Of a stretch of 64,000 bases of DNA, positions 1 through 11,857 are shown piece after piece. Positions within the stretch are counted from its first letter, which is position 1; the number at the start of each line of letters is the position of its first letter. The notes beneath the pieces are model-generated. The model did no database searches. It had not been told where the DNA came from and saw only the letters and a program-made list of their open reading frames with translations. A program made the position numbers and the translations under genes. Source of the stretch: Symbiodinium natans. Its lineage: Eukaryota > Sar > Dinophyceae > Suessiales > Symbiodiniaceae. Where the stretch lies: assembly GCA_905221605.1 (NCBI GenBank), contig CAJNDS010002380.1, forward strand, positions 282,001-346,000, in the 5' to 3' direction.

Positions 1-98
1 CCTCCGCCTCCTCCTCGCTGCCTCCCTCCCCCCTTCCTCCCCCTCATGCCTCCCCATACATTCCTCCCTCCATGCCTCCCTCCATGCCTCTATTGCAT
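1..98. repeat. C/T-rich low-complexity tract
   Basis: Irregular CCTCC/CCCTC runs open the window. This is simple sequence; the reading frames through it are compositional. Confidence 0.8.
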
Positions 99-3000
99 CC
101 GTCCCAAGCTCAACAGTGCAAAGTACAAAGGAAGCATTGTGTCGATTGGAAGCTTCTTCTTTGGAGAACGTACTTTGATTGGACCATCTGTTTTGACCAG
201 CAACCCATGGAAAGCCAGAAGCATCAAGGCGCCCCTTCTTATCACCTGGAACTGCAAGAAAAACAGCGAAAGCGAATGCTAAAAACTGGCCACAAGCAGC
301 CCTGGACGTGCACGAGCTCGCGCATGTTGGCAGGCTGGGGGAAGGATGGGGAGATCTTGAACTTGGGGACTCGAAACGGCTGCGCCTCTGTGCTACACGA
401 GTGGCCAAGACCCTGCGTGTGTGAGCAGGCACAAACTGAAGGGCAACAGTAAGGGTCACAACATGCAAGAAGGCACAAAGGAATGACTGGTGCACCCCCT
501 CCATCACAAGAGCTCAGAAGAAGTCAGGGAGAGCAAAAGGGCCCTAAACCCCCCAAAGGTGCAAAGACACGAAAAAAAAAACAGAGCCCAGGACTGTGAG
601 ATTCGAGTGGATCAGCTGCTGCAAGGAAGCGAAGGCCCCCTGAAGGATGCAGCGTCTTGTGGCTTTTGAAAGCTCTCGGGGCTTCGAGGCCTACCATGGC
701 TTCTGGGACTTTTTTGGGGCTTACAGTCGGGATGCCCATAAATGTGGAGGTCCCCACTACGGCACTATCACAGACAAGCGTAGTGTATGATGGCAGATGC
801 TGCGCACGAGGATCTGTAAGCTGCGGGCGTCATCAAGCTGCCGAGGCAAAACTATGTCCTGCACTGCACTTGGCAACGTGTCGACCAGCTACTGCCGGTA
901 CTCGGAAGAAGCATACGTTGGACCTTTTGTTTAATTTGGCAGATCTTGAACCACCCCCGCCCTGGCCGGCCCGTCTTGCCTTGAGATACAGCAATCTGTA
1001 GTTGAGATGAATCCGCTTCAGCGTCTCTTCCTCAGTCACGGAAGATGGGCCCACGCCGAATTGGACAGCTGGGCATGCGCGGTTGCTCCGACAATACTAG
1101 AACACTTGCACAATTAAGGCAATTATGTAGCTATGCCCAGTCGTGATACATACTTCAGCCGTCGACGGCTGGAATGAAAAATGACTCGCTGAAGTTCGAC
1201 ACCGAACCTCCAGCGAGAATTTTGCAAGCCTACACTGCCGATGTGACTGAAATCCTTCAACCCATGTTGGGGGGGGGGGGTGGAGATAAGGGCATTTCAA
1301 CCACAGGAGGGCCAGAGCTGAAGACCTCACGGGGGTGTGCGCCTGAGGCCCGGACATCCTCGAAACTAACAACATCGTTGTACTTCACCTTCTCCTTGAT
1401 CACCTCCACGGCTTGGGATGTTCCCCCTTATACTAACAGCCCTGAAATGGGATTATCATCGGGGGGGGTACTATAATCCCTAGTGGCCCTAGTAAGGACT
1501 ATTAGCAGAAGGGGGAAAAGGCTGCGCAGGTCAGAACTTGGGGCTTTGGCCTGGCAAGGTGGCCCTGTAGCACCAATTAATCGCTCACACTCGTGGCACC
1601 ATTTGCAGTGCAAGGGTTGTTTTGGCAATAGCATGGAGGTGTGGGATTTTATGGCTTGTGGGGTTGCCATGCTTGTCCTATTTGGTGGGTTTGGGGTTGT
1701 AGGGCTTCGGGAGCTCAAGCCACACATGCTTGGGTTTCGGACTTTTTCCTTTTGGGACTTCGGGTTGAGAACTTAGGGCTCAGCATGCGTGCCATGCGCT
1801 AGCTGCTCTGAGAAACATCGGGAAAAGCGTTGGGGCGCGCGTCGGCGCAGGGTTAATAGTTCAGAGTTTCGGCTTTCGAGTTTCAGGGATTTGGAGTGTC
1901 AGGTTTACGGTAGCCCCGCCACCTGAGTTTATCCTCTACCCGCAAAGGAACTTGCGAGGGTATCCTTGCGCCCACGGCCATAGAAAGCAACCCCGACTGT
2001 GGCACAACTCTGGCCATCTGCCCTATGATCAGTGTTCACCCCGCCCGGGCATACAAAACAAACACCTTGACAACAGCACCGAACGAGTTCTCGCTTTTCA
2101 TCCCGAGCAAAGGGGTTGCACAAGCTGTCGGGACTCGAAAGGACTGATTCTCCCAAACCTGCAATAAGCCGCGTGGGGAGTTCCTTATCTTGTAGGACAT
2201 TGAACTGACACTAAAATCTTTCACCCTGCACCCTAAGCTTGCGCTCACTGACGCAGGCAGTTTCAGCGCCACCCGCCCATCTGAAAGGGCGACCTGAGCC
2301 GGTGGCACTGAAGCTGAGGAGTTGAAAATTTTCCGGGTTTAGTGGTGCCCATCCTTCGTGGATCATAGTAGGATTTGGGACTTTTTGTTCGGGGTTCCCG
2401 CCCAAAGGTGGCAAGGATGTGGCAAGGACAGCTTCTTTTTCATCCCATCTGGCCCTTTTAGGAGATGCGACCAAGCCGCATGTAAGCGCCGTAACCTTGC
2501 GCCTTGGAATGCCAGAGCCGTGCAAACAACAAAGCTCAACAGGGCTTCTGATGCCTCAATAGAACCTACTTGGGCTTATCGATGCCTTCAAAGGTATCAA
2601 TGAGACCATGTATGGCACATGACAAGAGCGCCAAAGAAAACGAGCCGTTTGGCTGGGCTTGGCTTGACAAGGTTAGCTTCGTCCAGATCCCCTCCCACCA
2701 CTTGCACCTGCCAGGTTCATTCCTAATCGCTCTATCCACAACAGAGCAAACGTCATGCCAGAAAGGAAGACAAAACAAAACTCTAAACGTTGATTCCCAA
2801 AAATAGGTGACATGAACATCCCTAAGCAAAGGTCCAGAACAGTTACGGCCTTCTTTCACGCCGCAAACCTAAGGCCTTGCCCTGCCCTTCTCTTGCGACC
2901 TGCAGCCAACGAAGTGGTAGGCCCTGTTGGCAAAGCCGCCCCCCACAAAGTGAGATGATGAACTAGCGCGAGTGAGTGACACTGGCAAAGTACGAAGTAA

Positions 3001-3520
3001 GCAAAAACCATAGAGCAAATGACGGAGGGCAGGCATGGCGTGATCACTCTTCTGCAATCGCACACCAAATTGCGGATCTTGAACAGAAGGGGGGTTGCAT
3101 TGAGACTTGAAAGCGGCGGACGGGCTTTGCCACGGAAAAACATCACCAAGGAACAGTTTATCAAGTCATGCTCATCGTAATATGTGATGCGTGGGAGTTT
3201 TTGTGTGCAGCACGAGAGAAGAGAAGAAGACGCCTACAACAGCAAGGGTACAAGGGGTCATGCTCCAGTTGCTTGTAGATGCTACTGGCAGTACAAAGGG
3301 TGGCAAGAAGGCTGGTATTAAAACCAACTCCAAGACTGGAGGACCACAGGACGGGGGACCAAGATCGACAGCGGACGGCCACCACAAGAAATGCGCAAAA
3401 ACCCCTCTACCTACCTTATGTAGCCCCCAAAAACCTACATAGTTCCTACATAACCCCTAAATATATAACCCGTAAGCCCTAAGCCCTAAACTCTGGGCTC
3501 CTTACCGGAGCTGCCCAGGG
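99..3520. other. unassigned region, no gene recognised
   Basis: Reading frames in this stretch are short and none shows family motifs or a convincing run of coding composition bounded by splice signals. Homopolymer patches such as the G run near 1269 and telomere-like fragments near 3460-3490 occur. It may be intergenic or intronic. Confidence 0.5.
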
Positions 3521-3584
3521 CCATGCCGCCATCGAGGGCACGGCCTTGTCAGGCTTCGGGGGGCGAGTTTGCGTGTGGAAGGCT

Positions 3585-3725
3585 GAGACCCGCACCAACA
3601 CCACCACGACCACCAAATTCAGCAAGAATAGCAGCAACAGCCTCAACAGCTACAACTATCACAGTACTATCACCACAAGAACGACGAGAACGACGGCAGC
3701 GACCACAAGAGCAAAAACCAAACAC
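3585..3725. repeat. ACC/ACA-rich low-complexity stretch
   Basis: Irregular CCACCACGACC and ACAACAACA-like trinucleotides make Thr/Asn-rich plus-strand translations. This is composition, not a protein repeat I can support. Confidence 0.5.
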
Positions 3726-3834
3726 GGCCTCCCAAGCTCATGTCAGATCGGAACCACTGCAACTGAAGGTGCTACATGATCCCGCAGCGACATCTATGAC
3801 GAGAGCTTCACTCTACTAACTATACTTCATTCAC

Positions 3835-3966
3835 CGTTGCAAGTTGCCTGGACTGCGATTGACATTGTTGATTGCGGTTTGGGTACACAGCGTTGAAGCC
3901 ATGGACATCATGGACCATGGCCTGCTGTGACATGGCCATCGGCGCTTGTGGCACTGTCGGCCACGC
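3835..3966 (-). CDS. exon (44 codons) of an unidentified Gln-rich protein
   Basis: On the minus strand this segment is preceded by AG|G (acceptor, exon starts at 3966) and followed by G|GTGAATG (donor GT at 3834-3833). It is exactly 44 codons, phase 0 to phase 0. The peptide begins AWPTVPQAPMAMSQQAM and ends in a Q/N/S-rich stretch (NRNQQCQSQSRQLAT). Its first eight residues repeat the start of the exon at 4334-4420, so the two look like products of exon duplication in one minus-strand gene. No family is recognised. The rest of the gene was not found. Confidence rests on paired splice signals, intact phase and internal homology, not on known similarity. Confidence 0.4.
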
Positions 3967-4333
3967 CTTGGCCAAAGCCCCCGGAAGCCCATGCTCAGTT
4001 TTCCTAATCCCATAAGCCCTGCAACACCATGTTGACAAGGTATGCTGCGCACCGAGCTGTGGGAAGCGGAAACGAAAGTTGTTGCCACTTTGCTCTATAT
4101 AGAATCGTGACGTCGCCGACCAATGTCCACACAGTAACATACTCGCTACCCCGCTTGCAACCGCAACCTGGCCAAAACTACCAGGCAGGACATCCAAGCC
4201 GTGCAGGGCTAAATTGACAGGAACACCGAGCATGTCATGACAGAAACGTGGAGAAAAGAAAGGAGCTTGTGGGTTCAAACCAATGGGCGGAGCAAGCCAA
4301 TGTGGCAAGGTGTCCCATCACTACGAAAAAGAC

Positions 4334-4420
4334 ATGGTAGAGTGAAGCGCCGGCAGGGTAAAACCGCGCCTGCGTCTGTGTCATCGCTGCAGGCGTGGCC
4401 TGTGGGACTGTCGGCCATGC
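4334..4420 (-). CDS. exon (29 codons), duplicate of the downstream AWPTVPQA exon
   Basis: The minus-strand exon is bounded by GTGCAG|G at 4421-4423 and a CAT|GTCTTT donor at 4333-4332. It is 29 codons, also phase 0 to 0. The peptide starts AWPTVPQATPAAMTQTQA and ends ARFYPAGASLYH. The shared AWPTVPQA head with the exon at 3835-3966 and the same phase suggest a modular exon. Function is unknown. Confidence 0.4.
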
Positions 4421-5548
4421 CTGCACCATGTAAACGAAGCTTGGTGCGGGGCATCGTGCACTGTGACAACCAAAGCACAGCAAAGGTCACGACAAACTTT
4501 AAGCTTCATCCGTCAACCCTAGAGAATGTAGAACCACCTGCTCATTCGTTATACCATCAAACTTGCAAAGCTCAATTGCCTGGTTGCCTGGCTTCTGAGA
4601 GTTTGCTTTACTGCTTTTCGTTTGGCGAGCGGGCAGACTCGGGCACCAGGTTCTCCCTGCACTCCTTCACCCTGCACCCCAAGAGCCGAAGAGCCCATAA
4701 CACCACCACGGAACTCTTCTCTCTATCCTCTCTCTTTCACAAGATCGCTCGGATGTCAATCACTACGTGGTTCATGAAACCGACCCCGGGACCTGATTGA
4801 CCTGCATCACTGGCGCTCCCGCAAAGGATGGCATCGGCGCCGCCGGCGCCTCGAGCAGATTCACGCATACATCATCATACTTCATCATACTTCAGACCAA
4901 GGAAGGCAAGGCACTTGTTTGTGTGAAGTCCCTAAGAAGAGTCTCGTCGAACGATCTTCGATGCTTCTGGGAAGATCTTTGGTATGGGCGGTCAGCCTGT
5001 TCGACAAGCTCCTCCTCTCGTCGAAGCTGCAGCACCTGACAAACGACTGGACACACTCATACCTGGTCCTGATCCCTCCCAACCCGTTGCTGCCCCGTGC
5101 TGCTCAGGAAACATGCTGCCCTCCGCGGTGCCTCTTGGTGAATGCTCGCCTGCCAGGAAAGGACAGATCGGAAGCTCACGATTTAGCTTGCCAATTTTGA
5201 GGGCTCGTTGTGCTGCCAGGGCTGAGGGCAACAGCAACAGCACCGCGAATGCAGAGCTTGCCAGTGGCTTGAGGCTTGAGAGATCTTGAGGGCACATGGT
5301 TCCCTGGCCTCCTGCTGCTCAAGCTGCGCCTCTGCCTGGATGGCAGATGCAAGTCGGACTTCGGCTCAAAGCTTGCAACCCCGCTCCGACCCCCGTAGCG
5401 ACCTCAAAGTGCCCGGCTACCCCGCCTGTTTCAGCGCCATCAGGCGCGCGGAGGCCAGCGGGTTGGCGGTGGGCTTTGGAGGCCTCGGCTTTGCAGAGGC
5501 AACGATTTGGGAGGGGTGGGAGTAGCTGAGGGAGATCCGAAAATATTA
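4421..5548. other. unassigned region with weak Pro/Ala-rich frames
   Basis: A plus-strand frame at 4984-5289 (Pro/Ala/Ser rich) and a minus-strand frame from 5297 that begins with a signal-peptide-like hydrophobic run (AFAVLLLLPSALAAQ) overlap one another. At most one can be coding, and nothing decides between them. No family recognised. Confidence 0.3.
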
Positions 5549-5660
5549 CAGCAAACTCCAGAATGTTGGAACAGTGGTTAAGGATGATTAGAGCTGGGAT
5601 TCCCTTTAGTACACCTTTTCGGGTAGGGGTAAAGATGTTCCAACTTTTTGGAGTTTACTG
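5549..5660. mobile_element. short inverted-repeat element (MITE-like, about 112 bp)
   Basis: A 24-base left arm starting CAGCAAACTCCA at 5549 is matched by the reverse complement of the right arm ending at 5660 (CAGTAAACTCCA), with about 20 of 24 bases agreeing. The arms end in TTGGAAC and enclose about 64 bp of non-coding sequence. No clear target-site duplication is visible: the flanks are ATTA on the left and AAAG on the right. It could be a MITE or simply a hairpin. Confidence 0.45.
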
Positions 5661-6422
5661 AAAGGCCTACATGGTCGTCGACATCTCTATGCGGAACCTT
5701 TGCAGAAGCTTCAGCATCTGTCCAACATCGGCGAGTAGGCCCCCAGGCACAGCACCCATCTGCACGTACGCGACGCCGTGGTTGGGCAGCGGCACATCCT
5801 CCCCACCCGCAGATGGCATGACATGTCATATACCATCACGGCCCAGAAGCAGCTACCAACAGAAGCGTGAATTCCGTGAGACATGACCATAGCAACACCA
5901 ACAAGCAAAGCTTTCAACAGATGGGAAAGAAAGACACGTTCCACTGCTGTGTCTCGAAACAAATACGAAACGAAACACAGAAGCTTGGAGTCGGGAATGT
6001 CCAAGGAGTCCACAGGAACACACTGAGATACACTGAGACTTTGGGGTTAAAGGGCCCCATAAAGGGCTCAGCTGAAGTGGCAAGATCTCCAAGGTCCGGA
6101 AAAGTCCGAAACGAGGTCTCCCGCCCAAAAAAAGGGGCATCTTCCAAAAAAACGGGGTACCGGGCACCTATCTTGTGCCCCCCCAAACATACGACAACCC
6201 CGATTTTTGAGTCCATCAAAGGAAGCTGTCCCTCGAAAAGTGGTGTGCTACACGGGACTGGGAGCTTTGGCATGCTTCCGGTTGAGGGGGCTGGTTCTTC
6301 GGGCCCGGGACGGGGGAATGCTCAGGAAGAAGACGACAACAGTGTGCCACCACCAAGAAAGCGAAGCTCACAGCGCCTGGAGTAGAAAAAGTTTGGAGGG
6401 CTTCCTCCAGCCCTGCCGTGGC
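5661..6422. other. unassigned region downstream of the PPR gene
   Basis: A 172-codon plus-strand frame spans 5867-6385, but it shows no motif and has a comparable opposite-strand frame. Possible 3' exons of the minus-strand PPR gene were sought here and not identified. Confidence 0.3.
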
Positions 6423-8285
6423 CTAATTCTGATATGCACCCACCCTCCCTCGTCCACGCCAGAGGTCCGATCGTCGCCGAACCCCTCTCTCACAGGCGCT
6501 GATGGCCGCATTGTAGGAAATCTCAGTAACCTGCGTCTTGGCCTCCGACATCTGACCAAGTAGGTGCAGAGAGCTCTGCCAACAAGCGGCCTTCTCACAG
6601 GCACTGATGGCGGAGTTGAAGCTGATGTCATTTACACACACCCGTGAGTCGAACATGTCTGACAGCAGCTGGAGAGCCATCATCCACTGACCGCCTTTCT
6701 CGCACGCGCTTATGGCAGCGCTGTAACTGAACTCGTCGGCACGCACTCCAATACTGGACACGCGACACAGCAGGTGCACAGCAGACTGCCACTCCCCCCC
6801 TCTTGCCAGGGCACTGATGGCAGCGTTACACGTAACATCACTGGGCTGCAGCTTCACTCGTGACATCTCGGCAAGCAGCTGAAGAGACAGTTCCCATCTC
6901 TCACACTTGTCACACGCGCTGATGGCTGCTGCAAAATGCATGTTGCTGCTGCGCAAGCCCGACAGCAACACCTCCTTCAGCAGCTGAAGTGCGAGCTGCC
7001 ACTGCAGCCCTTTGTCGCAGGCGCTGATGGCAGCACTCATGGTAACCTCGTTGGCCTGGCACCTGATGGCTGTCATGCGCGAACGCAACTGCAAGGCCAT
7101 CTGCCAGTGCTCACAACTTCCGCAGCCAGTGATGGCAGCACTGCAGCTGATCACGCTTGTGTCAAGCAAGGCCCGTGGCATGTCGAACAGCAAGAACAAC
7201 CCGATTGGCCACTCGGGGCCTTTGGTGCTTGCACTGATGGCAGCATTCTGGCTGATTGTATCCGGCAGCACAGTAGTGAGTTGCATAACAAACAACAACT
7301 CCAGTGCTTTGCTCCAGTGCCCATCCTTCTCGCTTGCACTGATTGCTGCATTGAGGCTAATCTGATTGGCCTGCACACTTGCACAACGCATGTAGCTCAA
7401 AAGCTGCAGCGCAGCACGCCATTGCCCGGCCTTCTCGCAAGAACTGATCGCAGCATTGAAGCTTATCTGGTCTGGATTACTTTCCGCCTCTGGCATGTCG
7501 ACGAGCAGATGAAGTGCCGTCTGCCATTGCCCCGATTTTTCACACGCGCTTATCGCTGCATTGTGGCTGATAGTATTCGCCTTCAACGCATGGCTAGACA
7601 TGTCCGAAAGCAGCTGCAATCCTGTCTGCCACTGGCCGGCCCTTCCACAAGCACTGATCGCAGCATTGTAGCTGATCTCGTCGGCAAGCCGTGAAGTGGC
7701 CATGTCAGAAAGCAGCCCCAAGCCACGCAACCAGCACCCTGCCTTTTCACAGGCACTGATGGCAGCGTTGTAGCTTATACTGTCCGGTGAGACTTCGATG
7801 GATGGCATGTCGGCCAGGAGCTGCATGGCCACAGACCACTGCCCCTCCTTCTTACAGGCACCGATGGCTGTGTTCATGCTGATCCTGTTGGGATGCACAC
7901 GCGAGCTTGGCATGTCCGAAAGAAGCTGAAGGGCCATCTTCCATTGCCCAACCTTGGCACAACCGCTGAGGACTGAATTATAGCTGATGACATCGGGTTG
8001 CGCCTCGGCTTCCGCCATGTCCAGGAAGAGCTGCCAGGCTCGGTACCACTGGGTCGCTTTTACACACGTTGCAAGGGCCAGGTTCAGACTAAGAGTTTCG
8101 GGAGCGTTTTTGCTGCCGCCAGCTGCATCGGCGGCCAGAACAAGAAGCACAGTCTGCCACTCATGCGAGATGCCATAGCACCGGGCATTGTTGATATTGT
8201 TGGTCGCGGCTTGCTCATCCATTGCACTTCGCCCACCTACCGACGTCTCCCCAAGCAAAGCCATGCCCTCAGATTGCCAGAACAT
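6423..8285 (-). CDS. pentatricopeptide repeat (PPR) protein, P-type array
   Basis: The 620-codon open frame starts at a true ATG (8285). After about 60 non-repeat residues it carries a continuous array of 35-residue PPR units: about 15 complete and one partial copy. The unit is typified by ISYNAAISACEKAGQW followed by ALQLLSDM. PPR proteins are helical-hairpin RNA binders, mostly in chloroplasts and mitochondria, acting in RNA processing, stability or editing. No DYW or SMR domain is visible. Homology stops abruptly at ISACERG (about 6483-6494); the remaining 20 or so Arg-rich residues look like intron read-through or truncation. A GA-type donor (TGT|GAGAGG) would fit there. The N-terminal region has no obvious transit peptide. 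The strong antisense frames over this gene are shadows. Confidence 0.9.
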   Translation of the reverse strand: MFWQSEGMALLGETSVGGRSAMDEQAATNNINNARCYGISHEWQTVLLVLAADAAGGSKNAPETLSLNLALATCVKATQWYRAWQLFLDMAEAEAQPDVISYNSVLSGCAKVGQWKMALQLLSDMPSSRVHPNRISMNTAIGACKKEGQWSVAMQLLADMPSIEVSPDSISYNAAISACEKAGCWLRGLGLLSDMATSRLADEISYNAAISACGRAGQWQTGLQLLSDMSSHALKANTISHNAAISACEKSGQWQTALHLLVDMPEAESNPDQISFNAAISSCEKAGQWRAALQLLSYMRCASVQANQISLNAAISASEKDGHWSKALELLFVMQLTTVLPDTISQNAAISASTKGPEWPIGLFLLFDMPRALLDTSVISCSAAITGCGSCEHWQMALQLRSRMTAIRCQANEVTMSAAISACDKGLQWQLALQLLKEVLLSGLRSSNMHFAAAISACDKCERWELSLQLLAEMSRVKLQPSDVTCNAAISALARGGEWQSAVHLLCRVSSIGVRADEFSYSAAISACEKGGQWMMALQLLSDMFDSRVCVNDISFNSAISACEKAACWQSSLHLLGQMSEAKTQVTEISYNAAISACERGVRRRSDLWRGRGRVGAYQN

Positions 8286-11226
8286 CCGGCAGCCACGCGA
8301 TCACCCCTTGGCAATGAATATGACGCGTGGACTCAACCAGGCAAGCGGTCGCTAAGCACCACATCGAAGCCACAGCAAAGCGGATCACTTGCAGTCTTTT
8401 ATTACAAACATTCACAAACCTGAGACCCAAGCGGTTGCAAAACACCGAGACACCACAACATACCACAACCAAAACACAAAGGCGCACAAAATATGATGAC
8501 AAAAAGTGACAGGTGCGTGTGCTTCCGAGACCCTCCACACATCCGGCAACCCCCGAAACACCGATGGAGCCCAGGCATCACTAGTGACTATCACTAGTGG
8601 CCTCGACAGGGCAAGGGCAGCGCTTGCCGGCTTCGGCTGCTGCCTCTGAAGGGCTCCAAGAATGTGAGAGGCCAAAAGCCAGGTAACGTCTTTGGACCGA
8701 GTCTGTCTTTGGCTTCTGCTTTGAGCTAAAAAAATAGGAGGGTCGGGTGACATGATGGCCAAGTGCTTGCGGCCAGGACGCTTTCGCTTCTCAATCCCAA
8801 ACCTACCCTGCCCTCACTGCCATGCCTCGGGCAGAGGCGCAGGCACCTCCATCGAGCAGTCAAGATTCTGCAGCTTAAAATTTAAAAGCAGTCGCACACG
8901 CTCCCCGCGCACCACTCAGACCGAGAATCCCAAATGCCAGTGCCAACGCCCCTTGACGCCAACACGGCCTGAACCTGCAGATATCTAGAGCTTGCACGCG
9001 CTACTTTGCAAAAGTCCACATCGGCACAAGCCAGCATGTTGGTTGATTTGATTTGTTGTTGCAAAAGACGCCAGAAGAAGTCTAGGCGCCACTAGTGTTG
9101 CCACGAATGCAGAAAGCACTGTGGGTGGCTTAGCCTCGCTTCCATTAAGCTGCCAGAAGCCTTGAAACCTTCAATCTTCAACCCCTGTTCTCTTGCAGCT
9201 GTCGCTGACTCCACACCCCGGCCCCAGGTTTTGGGCCTTGCGGACCAGCGCCAGTGTGCCATCTGGGCCTTTGACCCGCGCCAATCCAGGGTGCCAGGGC
9301 TGTGGGACCCTGGCGCTCCGTCGATGTCAAGACGCAGCCACAGGACAGCATGCGATTTGGGGCATGATAGGGCATGATGCGACCACCTGGCAGCAAGAAA
9401 GCAAGCAAGAATGCATGCTTAGCGAGAGCGACAAGACTAATCTGATTTGGGCTATATACTTCCATGTATGCATGGATAGAAACCTATTCGCCCAGATTCG
9501 CGCTGGAACGCAGTTTTGCAAACCACTGGCGCACCGGTGGATTCGCGCGCTGCACGGCAGATTTGCTCCCGCAGGATTCATATGGAGGATTCGCACACTG
9601 AGGCGGCGGATTCGCACTAGCCTAGCCCAAAATCAAAAGCCAGAACGGCCGAAAAAGTTTCAAACCCTTAAACCCCTGAACCCTAAAACACTAAGCCCTA
9701 AACCCTTAAAAGCCTGAAGCAAGCCCTCGACCATGAAGACCCTCAGCCCTGAAACCCTGGTGTACACAACCTAAACTTATGTGTAACCATAGCTACTGTC
9801 AAACCCGAAGCCTCTAAGTGGTGTGCAAAATCCCTGGGCCTTAAAGCCTTAGCCCAAAGATTCCTGGACCCTAAAAGCTGTAATCCCTAAAAACGGCTTT
9901 GAACATCGTCAACGCCTAACACCCCTGAACCATAACCTAACCTTTACAGTGGGCGGTTTGGCTGGGGCCACATCGCCAGTGAGTCGGAATTCGTTGGCTT
10001 GGCTTGAACCCGGATTCGTGCTTAATTAAGTCGCCAGTGCTTGAAACGTTCGGGTGCTTGACTTGTGAGTGCTTGAATCCCGCGTACCGTGAAAAAAACG
10101 ATCTGTGCTTGAAGCAGAACTTTTTACGGTATGCATGACATACATCTTTGCTGCTATTGCGCTTGCAATCCGCAAGAGGAAAGTTGAGCTTGAAGACAGC
10201 GTAATCATTTGCCTAAGCCAGTTGAACATTAAACAGCTCCGAGCCTGGCATATGGCATTTCTGAACCAGGATGTCATGAAATGTCGAAGGAAGGAAAAAC
10301 AAGGACACCAGGCTGGCATCAAAAGCTTTAATTCTGCAAACCACATGTCCGTATGGACCCTTCCCTCTCTTGACCACCTTGAGAATCCAAGTCTCCTTGT
10401 ACATACATCACAAAAACTCGAAATTCGACTCCCGGGCCTCTTGACGCATGTGGCTTTAGACCTAATGATTTAATGCGCCAGGGCGAGCCAGGGCGCTCAA
10501 CACAAGATGGAGAGACGGATGGAAAAAGAGGATTTATTTGTAAGGTTGCAGTGGTTTGCAGCAACACTGGGCTTGCAACGGCTCTCCTCAAGCTGGTCGA
10601 GAAGAAGCTGCCAGCCGCACAGGCTGGCATCAGCGCCCAGGCGAGGAGCGCCAGGGCACGGCTACATTGCCTTACTGGAAGGAATATTCAGCGATGTTTG
10701 AGGGATGCCCTCATTGCCGGCCCAGGGTTTCTCAATAAAGGAATAAAGGAACTAAGAGAGTCTACGTCCACCCACACCTGCCCAGCTTACTGTTGTCACA
10801 GTTGTGAACGAGGGCCTCTTTCACATCCGAGAGTACGCCCCAAATTTGCTGTACGCCCACCCACCCGGCCTCCTTTTCTCCGTGAGACCTGCCCAAACCC
10901 GGCTTGGAGGAGCCGCAATCCGTGTGCCCCTGCCACAGACCTCGCCAAAAAGCACGGACCCCTCCAAGCACTAACTCATGACCTGCGTGGTGCTACGTAC
11001 ACCAAGTGACGTGATTTGGCTTTGCTTCGTCTGCGATGCGCACGCTACACCCCCCGCACTGGCCGAGGCGGGACATGTGAGCGTTTTCCCACATACGAGA
11101 TTATCCCTCTTGCATCGACCGCACAAATTTCGCAGAGCCGCATTGGGATCCAACCTAGCAAGAAATGGTCAGCACGTTGCCTCCACAGAACCGACTTCAC
11201 CCAAGAGCCTTTGAGAAGTGCTGCCT
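8286..11226. other. unassigned region with two weak plus-strand frames
   Basis: The stretch is mostly featureless. Degenerate telomere-like text (aaaccctaaac variants) lies at about 9655-9760. Two adjacent plus-strand frames at 10105-10473 (122 codons, no ATG start) and 10473-11009 (178 codons, ATG start) are open but match no family I know. An ORF of this length is not improbable in GC-balanced DNA, so neither is called a gene. Confidence 0.3.
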
Positions 11227-11454
11227 TTACTTTCCATACCTCAAAAATATCTCGGGAAGCCTGGCTGTCGTAGAGAATGTCAGCAGGATACCACGACTCT
11301 GTGCCGCTTGGGTGCATGGCTCCGCCCAGGAATCCAACACTGCCAGCAGCGACCCTCCCTGAACCCCGGGTGACTTCCGAAGCTCGCTGCCAAGTAGGTC
11401 CATGAGCAGCTCCATCATGCGCACTTCGGCTGTTGCTCGCTCATGCTTCAACAT
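11227..11454 (-). CDS. possible exon(s), unknown protein
   Basis: On the minus strand, sequence following GCTTGCAG near 11485 reads through an amphipathic segment (MLKHERATAEVRMMELLMDL) and stays open to a GAG|GTATGG donor-like site near 11240. The hydrophilic, Leu-rich composition is more protein-like than its surroundings. A second frame further downstream (11045-11317) also looks coding, so a splice or frameshift may separate them. No family recognised. Confidence 0.25.
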   Translation of the reverse strand: MLKHERATAEVRMMELLMDLLGSELRKSPGVQGGSLLAVLDSWAEPCTQAAQSRGILLTFSTTARLPEIFLRYGK

Positions 11455-11760
11455 GTACTTTCCCCGAGCTGCAAGCCAGAAAGAGACAGCGGGCTTCGTG
11501 CAAGCAAGACTAGCTTACTGGGCTTCATTCGATGCAGCAGAGAGCTACTCTCAAATGTCAGAACGACCCTGGTCGTCGAGGAGCTGACGAGACGAAGAGA
11601 AACGTCTACACATAAGTCTACACAAGGTTCGCGAATGAGATCTCGGCTGAACACCCAGCCTGGCGATGCGGCATCCGCTTCTCCGCGGGCAAGCTATCGT
11701 CGAGCTCGAGCATGCCAAGAACCTCGTGCTCTTTTGGGGATCCAAACAGCCTTGGAGTTG

Positions 11761-11857
11761 CCATGAGGTGCCATGAGGTGCCATGAGGTGCCATGAGGTG
11801 ACATGAGGTGCCATGAGGTGAAATGAGGTGCCATTAGCTGCCAGGAGGTGCCATGAA
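11761..11857. repeat. 10-bp minisatellite, unit CCATGAGGTG
   Basis: About nine tandem copies of CCATGAGGTG; the later ones drift (ACATGAGGTG, AAATGAGGTG, CCATTAGCTG, CCAGGAGGTG). Confidence 0.9.

Noticed and set aside
6936-7694. A 252-codon plus-strand frame opposite the PPR gene
   Set aside because: It is the antisense shadow of a regular repeat; the minus strand carries clear PPR motifs.
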